From NCBI GenBank assembly GCA_964591085.1, contig CAZPXH010000002.1, forward strand, positions 62,001 through 126,000: a DNA stretch of 64,000 nt, given 5' to 3'. Below are positions 7,616 through 15,523 of this stretch, one piece after another. A program made the position numbers and the translations under genes. Position 1 is the first letter of the stretch. Each line of letters opens with the position of its first letter. The notes below the pieces were generated by a model. The model searched no databases and was not told the origin of the DNA. It worked only from the letters and a program-made list of their open reading frames with translations. This DNA comes from CAZPXH01 sp964591085 (lineage in GTDB: Bacteria; Spirochaetota; Spirochaetia; DSM-27196; CAZPXH01).

Positions 7616-9391
7616 GTGGCCGATAGCAGTCGGCGAGCCAAGGCCGGAGCGGTGGACCTCCGGGGCCGCGCGGCATCACCGGGAGTGGTGAAGTCCCGGG
7701 TCTTTGTTTACCGGAGGGACCCGCTTCCGGAGCCGACGGTGTCCTGTGAGGATCCCGCTACCGAGCGTGAGCGCCTGGCCCGCGCCTGTGCAGAAACCGC
7801 CGGACAGCTCGCAGCGCTGGTCAGCCGAACCCGGGATCGACTTGGGGCCGAGCAGGCTGCGATCTTCCGTTCCCAGCAGACCGTGGCTGAGGATGAGAGC
7901 ATACAGTCGGAGATTGCTGATCTGATCTCCACGGATCTCGCCAGTGCGGAACGCGCCGTGCAGGAGGTCCTCGGTCAGTACATCGCGCTGTTTGAGCAGC
8001 TCCCGGAAGGAGACTACAACCGCGGCAGAGCCACCGACGTTGCCGATGTCCGGGAGAGGATCCTTCGGAGACTCGCCAGCCTGCCGGAACCCGATCTCTC
8101 CACTGTCCCCGACGGCGCCATCATCGTTGCCACGGACCTTATGCCAAGCGATACCGGTGGAATGGATCCCGCCCGTATCACGGGGATTGTCACTGAGCTC
8201 GGTGGAGTGACTTCACACGTGGCGATTCTCTCCCGGAATCTGGGAATACCGGCTGCTGTTGGTGTGGCCCGGCTGATGGACTCTGCCAGAAGCGGAGACA
8301 CCCTGTTTCTGGACAGTGCCACCGGCCGGAACGCGGACCTTGTATTGCGCCCGGATTCCGACCGACTTGCGGAGCTGGATGGCCGGGTGGCCGCCTGGCA
8401 GGAGGAAGAGCGGGTGCTTGCCCGGTGGCGCGGAGTGGAACCCCGGACCTCCGACGGCGCACCTGTGACGCTGAGCGCGAACATCGGCTCAACGGCGGAG
8501 ATTGAGCCTGCGATAGCAGCCGGGGCCGCGAGTGTCGGCCTGTTCCGGAGTGAGTTCCTGTTCCTGGACCGGCGCAATCCTCCGGATGAGGAGGAACAGT
8601 TCCGGGCCTATCGCCGTGCAACCGAAGCCTTTGCCGACGGGTTTGTCATTGTTCGCACCCTGGACGTGGGTGGTGACAAGCAGGTGCCCGGAATTGCCCT
8701 GCCAGCGGAAGAGAATCCCTTCCTGGGTATCCGCGGAATTCGAGTGTCGCTTGCGGAACCCGGTCTTTTCCGGGATCAGCTCCGCGCGGTGTACCGGGCA
8801 TCTGCGTTCGGGCGCCTGCAGATGATGTTCCCCATGGTCGGGGGCCTGCCGGAGTTGCAGCAGGCAATCACCGCGGCCCACACAGTCCGGGATGAGCTGC
8901 AGGATGACGGTGTAGCCACCGGTGATGTGCCCATCGGCATCATGGTGGAAGTCCCCTCCGCAGTGTTCCTCGCCCCGGAGCTTGCGCGTCTGGTGGACTT
9001 CTTCAGCATTGGAACCAATGATCTGACGCAGTATCTCTGCGCCGCGGACCGAATGAGCGCTCCGGCGGCACCCTACTACCGTGAGTTTGATCCTTCCGTC
9101 TTCCGCGCCATTGACCTGGTGGTGCGCGCTGCGGAGGCATCAGGACGTTGGGTTGGGGTCTGCGGCGAACTCGGTGGCAATCTTCTGGCTATCCCGGCGC
9201 TCGTTGGGCTGGGGGTTCGCGAGCTGAGCATGAGCGCCCGCAGCATTTCTGCCGCAACACGACTGCTCTCCGTCACCAGCATGGAGCAGTGCCGCACCCT
9301 GGCGAGATCGGTACTTGGGCTTGATACTGAGGCCGCAGTTGGGCAGATACTCCTGGAATTCAGCACGGAAAGGACACTGGAATGGCAGTAA
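7616..9391 (+). CDS. ptsI: phosphoenolpyruvate-protein phosphotransferase (Enzyme I)
   Basis: 591 aa from GTG 7616. The active-site histidine is H201 in GGVTSHVAILSR. The PEP-binding half shows DVGGDKQVPG, FFSIGTNDLTQY, GVCGELGGN and ELSMSARSI, all in family order. The enzyme transfers phosphate from PEP to HPr. Having EI inside a sugar-specific operon, rather than in a ptsHI operon, suggests a dedicated phosphorelay. The last 10 nt overlap the gatB start, so the two are translationally coupled. Confidence 0.95.
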   Translation: MADSSRRAKAGAVDLRGRAASPGVVKSRVFVYRRDPLPEPTVSCEDPATERERLARACAETAGQLAALVSRTRDRLGAEQAAIFRSQQTVAEDESIQSEIADLISTDLASAERAVQEVLGQYIALFEQLPEGDYNRGRATDVADVRERILRRLASLPEPDLSTVPDGAIIVATDLMPSDTGGMDPARITGIVTELGGVTSHVAILSRNLGIPAAVGVARLMDSARSGDTLFLDSATGRNADLVLRPDSDRLAELDGRVAAWQEEERVLARWRGVEPRTSDGAPVTLSANIGSTAEIEPAIAAGAASVGLFRSEFLFLDRRNPPDEEEQFRAYRRATEAFADGFVIVRTLDVGGDKQVPGIALPAEENPFLGIRGIRVSLAEPGLFRDQLRAVYRASAFGRLQMMFPMVGGLPELQQAITAAHTVRDELQDDGVATGDVPIGIMVEVPSAVFLAPELARLVDFFSIGTNDLTQYLCAADRMSAPAAPYYREFDPSVFRAIDLVVRAAEASGRWVGVCGELGGNLLAIPALVGLGVRELSMSARSISAATRLLSVTSMEQCRTLARSVLGLDTEAAVGQILLEFSTERTLEWQ

Positions 9392-9666
9392 AGAAGGTGC
9401 TTGTTGCCTGCGGAACCGCTATCGCCACCTCCACGGTGGTTGCGCGCAAACTGGAAGAAGAACTCGCCAAGCGAGGCATCCAGATCAAGACTACCCAGGC
9501 AAAGGCTTCGGAAGTCCCATCACTCGCAGCGGGGCATGATCTTGTTGTGACCACCACCTTTGTCAGCGGTGCCGGTGACATCCCGGTCATCCAGACCATC
9601 TCCTTCCTCACTGGGGTAGGAGTGGAAGAGGACGTGGAGAAGATTGCAGAGATTCTCAGGGACTGA
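9382..9666 (+). CDS. gatB: PTS galactitol-type EIIB component
   Basis: 94 aa. The phosphorylatable cysteine is C10 in the P-loop VLVACGTAIATST, which is typical of GatB. The fold is a small Rossmann-like EIIB domain and nothing else is attached. It receives phosphate from gatA and gives it to the sugar bound by gatC. Start codon 9382 lies inside the end of ptsI. Confidence 0.92.
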   Translation: MAVKKVLVACGTAIATSTVVARKLEEELAKRGIQIKTTQAKASEVPSLAAGHDLVVTTTFVSGAGDIPVIQTISFLTGVGVEEDVEKIAEILRD

Positions 9667-9690
9667 GCACCGTCCGGTATCGGAGGTCCG

Positions 9691-10053
9691 ATGGTAGAGC
9701 TGTACATCGGGATGCTCGGTGACCTCGGGCAGGCCATTGTCTCCTTCTACCGGCAGAACCAGCTTGTCCTGAACGCGATTGTCCTGATCTATGGCCTTGT
9801 TCTTGCGCTGGCACATCGCAACCTGCGGGTGGTTGAGGCCATGCTCCGCAAGGCGAGCGGGGTTGAGGACATGAAGGCACTAGCTGGGAGCCTCACGCCC
9901 GAGAGCATCAGCCCGGAGCTCTTGGAGCAAATGCGCTCTGCGGTGCGCCCGCCAATCATCGCCTCTCCCTGGCACTTCGGCGTCAGGAAGCTCAGTGCAG
10001 ACAGCGTACGGCAGGTGGTGATCCGCAAGTACCTCAGGAGGAAAGAACAGTGA
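9691..10053 (+). CDS. small membrane protein of unknown function in the PTS operon
   Basis: 120 aa, start supported by GGAGGTCCG directly before ATG 9691. One hydrophobic segment spans residues ~26-43 (LNAIVLIYGLVLALA), followed by a basic and charged cytoplasmic-looking part with APPII-type prolines (VRPPIIASPWHFGVRK). I do not recognise the family. Its stop overlaps the HPr start by 4 nt (GTGA), so it is made together with gatB and HPr. That placement suggests a PTS accessory or regulatory role, but nothing in the protein names one. Confidence 0.75.
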   Translation: MVELYIGMLGDLGQAIVSFYRQNQLVLNAIVLIYGLVLALAHRNLRVVEAMLRKASGVEDMKALAGSLTPESISPELLEQMRSAVRPPIIASPWHFGVRKLSADSVRQVVIRKYLRRKEQ

Positions 10054-10334
10054 CCGAGGCGCAGATCATCGTGAGAAATGAGACCGGCCTGCACAGCCGG
10101 CCAGCAGACCTCTTTGTCCGTACAGCCAAGCTCTATAGCGCTGCCGTTACCGTGCACAAGGGCCAAAAGAGTGCGGATGCCAAGAACATTCTCAAGGTCA
10201 TACTGCTAAACGTTTCCCAGGGAGACAGCATCACCATCCGCGCAGAGGGCGTGGGGGAGGAAGATGTGATTGCTGAGCTGGTGAAGCTTGTGGACTCGGA
10301 CTTCACCGAGGTCAATCCCGCCGTTACGATCTGA
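10050..10334 (+). CDS. ptsH: phosphocarrier protein HPr
   Basis: 94 aa from GTG 10050. The EI-dependent phosphorylation site is H15 in ETGLHSRPA. The position of the regulatory serine (Ser46 of Gram-positive HPr, normally within a K-S-I motif) reads AKNILK, so residue 46 is Asn. The carrier can therefore pass phosphate to sugar but should not be a target of HPr kinase. It ends the PTS operon and overlaps the convergent CoA-transferase gene by 11 bp. Confidence 0.92.
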   Translation: MTEAQIIVRNETGLHSRPADLFVRTAKLYSAAVTVHKGQKSADAKNILKVILLNVSQGDSITIRAEGVGEEDVIAELVKLVDSDFTEVNPAVTI

Positions 10335-11118
10335 ACTCGCTGTAACGGATCCCGGCAGGATCCACCGTGCGGAGGGCCGCGATCTCTTCTTCATCCGGCA
10401 CGGGAATCATCGTTGCCCCGGAGCCCACCGTCAGCGCAAACCCTGTTGCGGCCCGGACAGCGTCCGGATCAGTCCAGGGGAACCACCCGCACAGACGGAG
10501 TTCTCCGTCTTCCATGCGGAGTACGCCCAGCGGTGTGATCACCGTGTCCACGTTCCCCGCTGCTGTCACAAAATCGCAGTGCTCCACAATGCTTCTGCTG
10601 TCGTGCCGGGTTCGCCAGACAATGGTCCTTCGGGCAGTGGGCACGATGGCTGCGCTCCCCGCACCCCCGGGAAGCTTGACCTTGGGCTTTGCAAAGCTCC
10701 CGATCACGCTGTTGTTGATCCTCCCCTGCCGGTCCACCTGAACCCCACCAAGAAACGCAGTGTCCAGGCGTCCGCGCGCGGAGAGGTCAAAGATCTCGGT
10801 AAGGCTGAAGAAACTCCGGCTGTTCTGCACAAACTCCGGGGAGCAGGTGGAAACCGACAGCGCGGCCGGCGCAGCGTTCACGCCGCCGGCAATGTTGAGG
10901 TACAGAATCCGGGGGTTGTGCACGCGGAGCGCTATCCCGCAGGCCACGGCCGGGAGCGGACTGGCGAGACCGTGGAACACGTTCTCAGACTCAGACAGCT
11001 CCCGGGAGAGCTGTACGGCCATGGCATCAGCGATACGGCGGGTCTCTTCCGCTACCAACCCCGCGCCCACCGCAGTGCTGCGATCTACCGCTCCATCCCG
11101 GGCGTGTGAGCCGCTCAT
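10324..11118 (-). CDS. CoA-transferase-like protein, subunit B (GctB/IpdB type)
   Basis: 264 aa, class I CoA-transferase beta-subunit fold. ENVFHGLASPLPAVA and FLGGVQVDRQGRINNS are recognisable landmarks of GctB/IpdB-type subunits. Where GctB has its catalytic glutamate (an E-S-G motif), this protein reads YLNIAGGVNA, so I see no nucleophilic Glu. In IpdAB-type relatives, loss of that residue goes with hydrolytic rather than transfer chemistry. The gene overlaps subunit A by 4 nt (ATGA), and its 3' end overlaps ptsH by 11 bp. Substrate unknown. Confidence 0.8.
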   Translation of the reverse strand: MSGSHARDGAVDRSTAVGAGLVAEETRRIADAMAVQLSRELSESENVFHGLASPLPAVACGIALRVHNPRILYLNIAGGVNAAPAALSVSTCSPEFVQNSRSFFSLTEIFDLSARGRLDTAFLGGVQVDRQGRINNSVIGSFAKPKVKLPGGAGSAAIVPTARRTIVWRTRHDSRSIVEHCDFVTAAGNVDTVITPLGVLRMEDGELRLCGWFPWTDPDAVRAATGFALTVGSGATMIPVPDEEEIAALRTVDPAGIRYSEFRS

Positions 11119-11933
11119 GACACCGCCTCCCGCTGCAGCAGCGACTCAGCGTATGCCGGGAGATCCGCAGGATCCGCCAGGGAAATCAGCGCCTGGATTG
11201 TATCCGAGTCATGCGGGTAGCGGCCCGCGCAGGAAGCCGGGAAGGCGCCCCCGGGGGCATGCACGACGGCGCTTGTGAGGACCGCGGGAATGTCTACGTG
11301 GTCCAGGGGCACGGGCAGGTTCTCTGTTGGAACAATCTCTTCAACCGTGAGGAGCACCCGGGTGGCGGCGCGGGCCATCAAGGGGTCTTCATACTTTGGC
11401 CCGAGGATCACACCGTTACCGTGTTCATCTGCGTACTGCACGTGGATCACGGCAAGGTCGGGCTGGATAGCCGGGATTGCAACCGGAGCGTCCGGGCCGC
11501 CGTAGGGGTCAGCCACCCGGGCAAAGCCGCGGGCCTCCAGCAGGTCACTGCCGTCCAGGCCCCGCACAGGCATCCACGGAAGCCCGTAAGCCGCCGCCCG
11601 GAGGCTGGTGATAACAGTGTAGCAGGCGTGTTCCCGGGCCTCCACGCTGCCGGACTCAACAGCCTTTCGGTAGTGCCGGGCCAGACCAAACTCTGCTTCA
11701 TAGCCGACGAAACCCGCGGAGACCGCACTCACGCGGTGGGCAAGACACAACAGATCAATGTCCCAGGCGCCGGCGGTCTTCACCAGGTGCAGGTCCCGGA
11801 CATCGCTTTTCAGCAGGTGGAGCAGAAATGCAGAGGGAACGCGGTGGATGCTGTTTCCCCCGATTGCAAGCGTGGCCCCCCGCACCGGAAGCAGTGACAG
11901 CGCCTCGGTCCATTCGGTCAGGCGGGAAATCAT
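11115..11933 (-). CDS. CoA-transferase-like protein, subunit A (GctA/IpdA type)
   Basis: 272 aa alpha subunit of the same heterodimer. ATLAIGGNSIHRVPSAF is the usual N-terminal glycine-rich strand-turn, and DLAVIHVQYADEHGNGV is a strong CoA-transferase alpha signature. ATG at 11931-11933 has only AGGCGC upstream and follows a TATAAT box so closely that the mRNA may be leaderless. It is divergent from the microcompartment operon 164 bp away. A role in handling the acyl-CoA product of that pathway is possible but inferred from position only. Confidence 0.8.
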   Translation of the reverse strand: MISRLTEWTEALSLLPVRGATLAIGGNSIHRVPSAFLLHLLKSDVRDLHLVKTAGAWDIDLLCLAHRVSAVSAGFVGYEAEFGLARHYRKAVESGSVEAREHACYTVITSLRAAAYGLPWMPVRGLDGSDLLEARGFARVADPYGGPDAPVAIPAIQPDLAVIHVQYADEHGNGVILGPKYEDPLMARAATRVLLTVEEIVPTENLPVPLDHVDIPAVLTSAVVHAPGGAFPASCAGRYPHDSDTIQALISLADPADLPAYAESLLQREAVS

Positions 11934-11940
11934 GCGCCTA

Positions 11941-11969
11941 ATTATACCCGAAATTCCCGATGGCGTAGA
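11941..11969 (-). promoter_or_regulatory. promoter of the CoA-transferase pair
   Basis: On the minus strand a perfect TATAAT occupies 11941-11946, only 7 nt before the ATG at 11933. With a 17-nt spacer the -35 is TCTACG (11964-11969), a weak match. Transcription would begin at or within 2 nt of the start codon. Confidence 0.5.
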
Positions 11970-12034
11970 AAACGGCGAAAGCGGGCGGCGGATCCAGCGC
12001 CATGCGGGATCATGTGGTTTGGTGAGGTTTTTTG

Positions 12035-12063
12035 TTGACAGCGAATGGGGGCGGTCCTACACT
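12035..12063 (+). promoter_or_regulatory. promoter of the microcompartment operon
   Basis: TTGACA (12035-12040), a 17-nt spacer and TACACT (12058-12063) precede the first shell gene at 12098. A T-rich run lies just upstream of the -35. The 164-bp intergenic region is shared with the divergent CoA-transferase genes. I see no convincing inverted-repeat operator here. Confidence 0.6.
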
Positions 12064-12097
12064 GCCGACATTCACCTGTCGCCGAAGGGATCTACGA

Positions 12098-12724
12098 ATG
12101 GTTGAATTGATGACCTACGCCTACCTCGACCGCCTGCAGCCGCAGTTCACGGCCTTTGTGGCAACCATTGCGCAAGGATACCTGCCGCTGTCCGGCCAGG
12201 CGAGCTTGTGGATAGAGATCCGGCCGGGAATGGACATCAACCGGGTCACTGATGTGGCCCTCAAGTCCAACGACGTGTTCCCGGGAATCATGTACGTGGA
12301 ACGCGCCGCCGGAGTCCTTGAAGTCCACAGCTTTGACCAGGGCGCGGTGATGCAGGCCGGTGAGGCAATCCTGGAGAGCCTGGGGCTGAAGCTTGGGGAT
12401 CGGCAGAAGCCTCGGCTGGTTGGCGTTGAGACCATCAAGAATATCACTGACTTTCAGTGCCAGCTCATCAACCGGATGCGCCACGGGAACATGATCCTGC
12501 CGGGCCAGACGCTCCTCACCATTGAGACCCAACCCGCCTCCTACGCTGCCTACGCCGCGAACGAGGCGGAAAAGGCATCCGACATCAACATCCTGGAAGT
12601 GCGGGCCATTGGCGCGTTCGGCCGCGTGTACATCGGGGGCGAGGAAGCGGAAGTTCTTGAGGGCAAGCGTGCCGCCGAGCAGGCCATTGCCTCCATTGAA
12701 GGCAGGGAGGTGGCGACCAGTTAG
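12098..12724 (+). CDS. BMC-T tandem-domain shell protein
   Basis: 208 aa with two BMC domains in tandem, forming trimers that occupy hexamer positions in a microcompartment facet. The N-terminal half includes GIMYVERAAGVLEVHS and the C-terminal half DINILEVRAIGAFGRVYIGG. ATG 12098 (MVELM) is chosen because GAAGGGA lies about 8 nt upstream; the ATG at 12110 lacks a ribosome site. It opens the shell operon. Such pseudohexamers usually have a larger, sometimes gated pore for bulky substrates or cofactors. Neighbours are BMC-H, BMC-P and the encapsulated enzymes. Confidence 0.85.
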   Translation: MVELMTYAYLDRLQPQFTAFVATIAQGYLPLSGQASLWIEIRPGMDINRVTDVALKSNDVFPGIMYVERAAGVLEVHSFDQGAVMQAGEAILESLGLKLGDRQKPRLVGVETIKNITDFQCQLINRMRHGNMILPGQTLLTIETQPASYAAYAANEAEKASDINILEVRAIGAFGRVYIGGEEAEVLEGKRAAEQAIASIEGREVATS

Positions 12725-12752
12725 CCGCCACGCAAGACAACGGAGTTGAGAA

Positions 12753-12769
12753 CGGGAGCGGTGCTCCCG
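12753..12769 (+). other. intercistronic hairpin before the BMC-H gene
   Basis: CGGGAGC (12753-12759) pairs perfectly with GCTCCCG (12763-12769) across a 3-nt loop. It stands in the 93-bp gap upstream of the major hexamer gene and has no T-run. A processing or stabilising element that raises BMC-H output is the likeliest reading. Confidence 0.5.
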
Positions 12770-12817
12770 GACGGCGGCCGGAGGGCTGCCAGCAGATAGA
12801 CGGACGGAGAGCAGCAT

Positions 12818-13117
12818 ATGGCAACCGAAGCGTTGGGAATGATTGAAGCTCAGGGCTTTGTAGCGATGGTTGAGGCAGCCGATGCCATGGTCAAGGCCGC
12901 AAAGGTTGAGCTGGTTGGCTACGAGAAGACCGGCGGTGGCTACGTGACCGCAATTGTTCGGGGCGATGTTGCTGCGGTGAAGGCCGCAACGGATGCCGGC
13001 GCAAAGAGCGCCGAGCGCGTCGGGCGCCTGGTGAGCGTGCACGTCATCCCGCGGCCGCACGAGAATGTCGACTCCGCGCTGCCTCTGGGGCGCCAGCAGG
13101 CCGACGGCAAGAAGTAG
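12818..13117 (+). CDS. BMC-H hexameric shell protein
   Basis: 99 aa, single BMC domain of the PduA/CsoS1 type, the main facet tile. The N-terminus MATEALGMIEAQGFVAM and the C-terminal VSVHVIPRPHENVD are canonical. The pore loop reads EKTGGGYVTA, so the pore-lining residues are glycines, where PduA has G-S-G. GGAGAG lies upstream. It is the only BMC-H gene in the locus, so it should build most of the shell. Confidence 0.95.
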   Translation: MATEALGMIEAQGFVAMVEAADAMVKAAKVELVGYEKTGGGYVTAIVRGDVAAVKAATDAGAKSAERVGRLVSVHVIPRPHENVDSALPLGRQQADGKK

Positions 13118-13129
13118 GAGCGATTCCCC

Positions 13130-13420
13130 GTGTACCTGGCACGCGTTGCCGGAACGGTGGTCGCTACCCAGAAGGAGCCGGCAATGACCGGTTCCACTTT
13201 CCTGATGCTGGAGCGGATCAACGAAAAGCTCCAGCCTCAGGGCGAGTTCCTGGTTGCAGTTGATGCCGTTGGAGCCGGTGAAGGCGAAGTCGTTCTCTAC
13301 GCGTCCGGCAGCTCGGCCCGGCAGACGACAGTCACCCGGGACCGCCCGGCAGACGCGGTGATCATGGCAATCGTGGATTCGTTTGCGATAGATGGCGCCG
13401 TCGTCTTTCGCAAGTCTTAG
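13130..13420 (+). CDS. BMC-P pentameric vertex protein (EutN/CcmL family)
   Basis: 96 aa from GTG 13130, with TAGGAG upstream. MYLARVAGTVVATQKEPAMTG is the standard EutN/CcmL N-terminal beta strand, and the protein ends with ADAVIMAIVDSFAIDG. Pentamers cap the vertices of the icosahedral shell. This is the first of three BMC-P genes in the operon and lies immediately before the aldehyde dehydrogenase. Confidence 0.93.
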   Translation: MYLARVAGTVVATQKEPAMTGSTFLMLERINEKLQPQGEFLVAVDAVGAGEGEVVLYASGSSARQTTVTRDRPADAVIMAIVDSFAIDGAVVFRKS

Positions 13421-13432
13421 CAAGGGGGCGCC

Positions 13433-14935
13433 ATGCTTCTCCATGAGCGATACGTCGAGCAGATTGTTGAGCAGGTGGTGAACCGGCTTAAAGGTGATTC
13501 GCAGACCACCGGGAATGCCGCTGCGTCCAGCGCCTACGGTGCGCCGGGGCCCGCCGCGGACAGTTTAAAAGTGCGGCGCCCGGAACGCGCAGGCGATGCG
13601 CCCGAGCTGTTTGGCGTGTACGACACCGTGGATGAAGCCATTGCCCAGGCAAAGAGCGCCTCGGCGGAGCTTGCGCGGGTTTCCATCAACCGCCGCGGTG
13701 AGGCTATTTCCATGATGCGTCAGGAGCTGCTGCGGAACCTGGAGCTGCTGGCACGCCTTGCTCGGGATGAGACCGGGATGGGCCGCTACAGCGACAAGAT
13801 CAACAAGAACCGTCTGGTGACGGAGAAGACGCCGGGCGTTGAGGATCTGCAGACCTGGGCCATTTCCGGAGAACACGGGCTGGTGCTGGAGGAATACGCC
13901 CCATACGGCGTCATTGGCGCCATTATTCCGTCCACAAATCCGACCGAGACCGTGATCAACAACGGGATCGGCATGTTCGCGGCTGGCAATGCCGTCGTGT
14001 TCAACCCGCATCCCAACGCCCGCTACTGCAGCCAGGTTGCCATGAGCATCATGAACACCGTTGCGAAGGCTGCCGGGATCCCGGCACCGGTGTTCACCTC
14101 CGTTGCCGTCCCCACAATTGAGAGCGCATCAGCGGTCATGCATCACCCCGACATTCCCTTCCTTGCGGTCACCGGCTCAGAGGCTGTGGTGAAGGCCGCA
14201 ATGGCAAGCGGGAAGAAGGTGGTTGCCGCTGGCCCGGGAAACCCGCCGGCAGTAGTGGACGAGACCGCAGATATTCCTCAGGCCGCCCACGACATTGTGA
14301 TGGGCGGGAGCCTGGACAACAACATCGTGTGCATTGCGGAGAAGGTGACGGTTGCCGTTGCGTCCATCGCGGATCGCCTGGTGGAGGAGATGGTGGTGAA
14401 GCAGGGCTGCTACCACGCGTCTGCCAACCAGATCCGGCAACTGGAGACGCTCCTTTTTGCGGAGGAGCCCCGGCCGCGCCAGGACGTGGCGGTGAACCGC
14501 AAGTTTGTGGGCAAAGATGCGGCTGTGATCCTGCAGGCGATTGGCGTGCAGAACCCCGGTGATCCGCGGCTCATCATCTGTGAAGTGGATCCCGAACACC
14601 CGTTTGCCTGGGCGGAGATGCTGATGCCGGTAATGCCAGTGGTTCGCATGCCGGATGCCGACAGCGCAATTGACTATGCCGTCGCGGTGGAGCGGGGCAA
14701 TCGGCACACCGCAGCAATGCACAGCAAGAACATCGACAGGCTCACCAAAATGGGGCAGCTCATTGGCTGCTCTGTCTACGTCAAGAACGGGGCAACCTAC
14801 TCCGGCCTGGGAATGGGAGGGGAAGGCCATACGTCCTTCACCATCGCCTCACCAACCGGTGACGGTCTGACCACCGCCCGCACCTTCTCCCGCCATCGTC
14901 GCTGCGCGCTGGTGGGCCCGTATCGGATTGTGTAG
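13433..14935 (+). CDS. CoA-acylating aldehyde dehydrogenase with encapsulation peptide (PduP/EutE-like)
   Basis: 500 aa. Residues ~5-20 form an amphipathic helix (ERYVEQIVEQVVNRLK) joined to the enzyme by a 30-residue Gly/Ala/Ser linker, the usual layout of a microcompartment-targeting peptide. The enzyme part is PduP/EutE-like: the catalytic thiol is C300 in NNIVCIAEK, and PSTNPTETVINN and GGEGHTSF are family motifs. It oxidises an aldehyde with CoA and NAD+ to an acyl-CoA, here most likely acetaldehyde or a methylthio derivative. AAGGGGG lies before ATG 13433. The alcohol dehydrogenase and phosphotransacylase that normally accompany it are absent. Confidence 0.93.
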   Translation: MLLHERYVEQIVEQVVNRLKGDSQTTGNAAASSAYGAPGPAADSLKVRRPERAGDAPELFGVYDTVDEAIAQAKSASAELARVSINRRGEAISMMRQELLRNLELLARLARDETGMGRYSDKINKNRLVTEKTPGVEDLQTWAISGEHGLVLEEYAPYGVIGAIIPSTNPTETVINNGIGMFAAGNAVVFNPHPNARYCSQVAMSIMNTVAKAAGIPAPVFTSVAVPTIESASAVMHHPDIPFLAVTGSEAVVKAAMASGKKVVAAGPGNPPAVVDETADIPQAAHDIVMGGSLDNNIVCIAEKVTVAVASIADRLVEEMVVKQGCYHASANQIRQLETLLFAEEPRPRQDVAVNRKFVGKDAAVILQAIGVQNPGDPRLIICEVDPEHPFAWAEMLMPVMPVVRMPDADSAIDYAVAVERGNRHTAAMHSKNIDRLTKMGQLIGCSVYVKNGATYSGLGMGGEGHTSFTIASPTGDGLTTARTFSRHRRCALVGPYRIV

Positions 14936-14941
14936 CCCGCA

Positions 14942-15523
14942 ATGGCCTATCGGCTGTCGGTAACAGAATCACCTGTCTCGCTTGGGGCGATTGAGCTGAC
15001 GAGCATCGCAAGTGGGTATCGCGTTGCCGACGCAATGATGAAGAGGGCAGAGAGCCAGTTGCTGGACGCACGGGCCTACTGTCCGGGCAAGTTCCTGATC
15101 GTGATCGGCGGACCGCTCGGCGCGGTTGAGGAGTCAATGGAGGCAGGACTTTCCGAGTCCGGCACCGCGCTCTTTGGCAGCATGCTTGTCCCGAGTCTGC
15201 ACCCCGGGGTGATCCCCGCCATCAACCGGCAGGTCCGGCCCGCGCACCTGGAGACCCTCGGTGTGCTGGAAGCCTTCAGCGCGGTGGCGGTGGTCGACGC
15301 AGCGGATGCGGCCGCCAAGGCCGCCGACATCACCCTGGAAAGCGTGAACCTCCTGGAAGGCCTGGGCGGGAAGGCCTATCTGGTCCTCACCGGCGAGTTG
15401 ACTGATGTGGAAGCCGCAATAGCAGCGGGGCGCTCCCGGGTGCCCGACGACATGTTTGTAGCAAGCGAGGTCATTCCCCGTCTCTCCGCCGAGCTCGGGT
15501 CCTTCCTCCCGGGGGCTGGCTGA
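14942..15523 (+). CDS. BMC-T shell protein, PduT-like with pore cysteine
   Basis: 193 aa with two BMC domains. C47 in YCPGKFLIVIGG matches the PduT motif in which three cysteines of the trimer bind a [4Fe-4S] cluster at the pore. The second domain is AFSAVAVVDAADAAAKAADI onward. No clear ribosome site precedes ATG 14942, which is 6 nt after the aldehyde dehydrogenase stop, so coupling is likely. A redox-active pore could pass electrons to or from the lumen, yet no PduS/RnfC-type partner is encoded here. Confidence 0.9.
   Translation: MAYRLSVTESPVSLGAIELTSIASGYRVADAMMKRAESQLLDARAYCPGKFLIVIGGPLGAVEESMEAGLSESGTALFGSMLVPSLHPGVIPAINRQVRPAHLETLGVLEAFSAVAVVDAADAAAKAADITLESVNLLEGLGGKAYLVLTGELTDVEAAIAAGRSRVPDDMFVASEVIPRLSAELGSFLPGAG

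Noticed and set aside
12005..12034. DeoR operator before the first shell gene
   Set aside because: The T-rich tract shows no inverted repeat matching the one at 20312-20331.
12092..13444. 450-residue minus-strand frame across the first shell genes
   Set aside because: It is antisense to three canonical shell proteins and has His/Leu/Arg-rich shadow composition.
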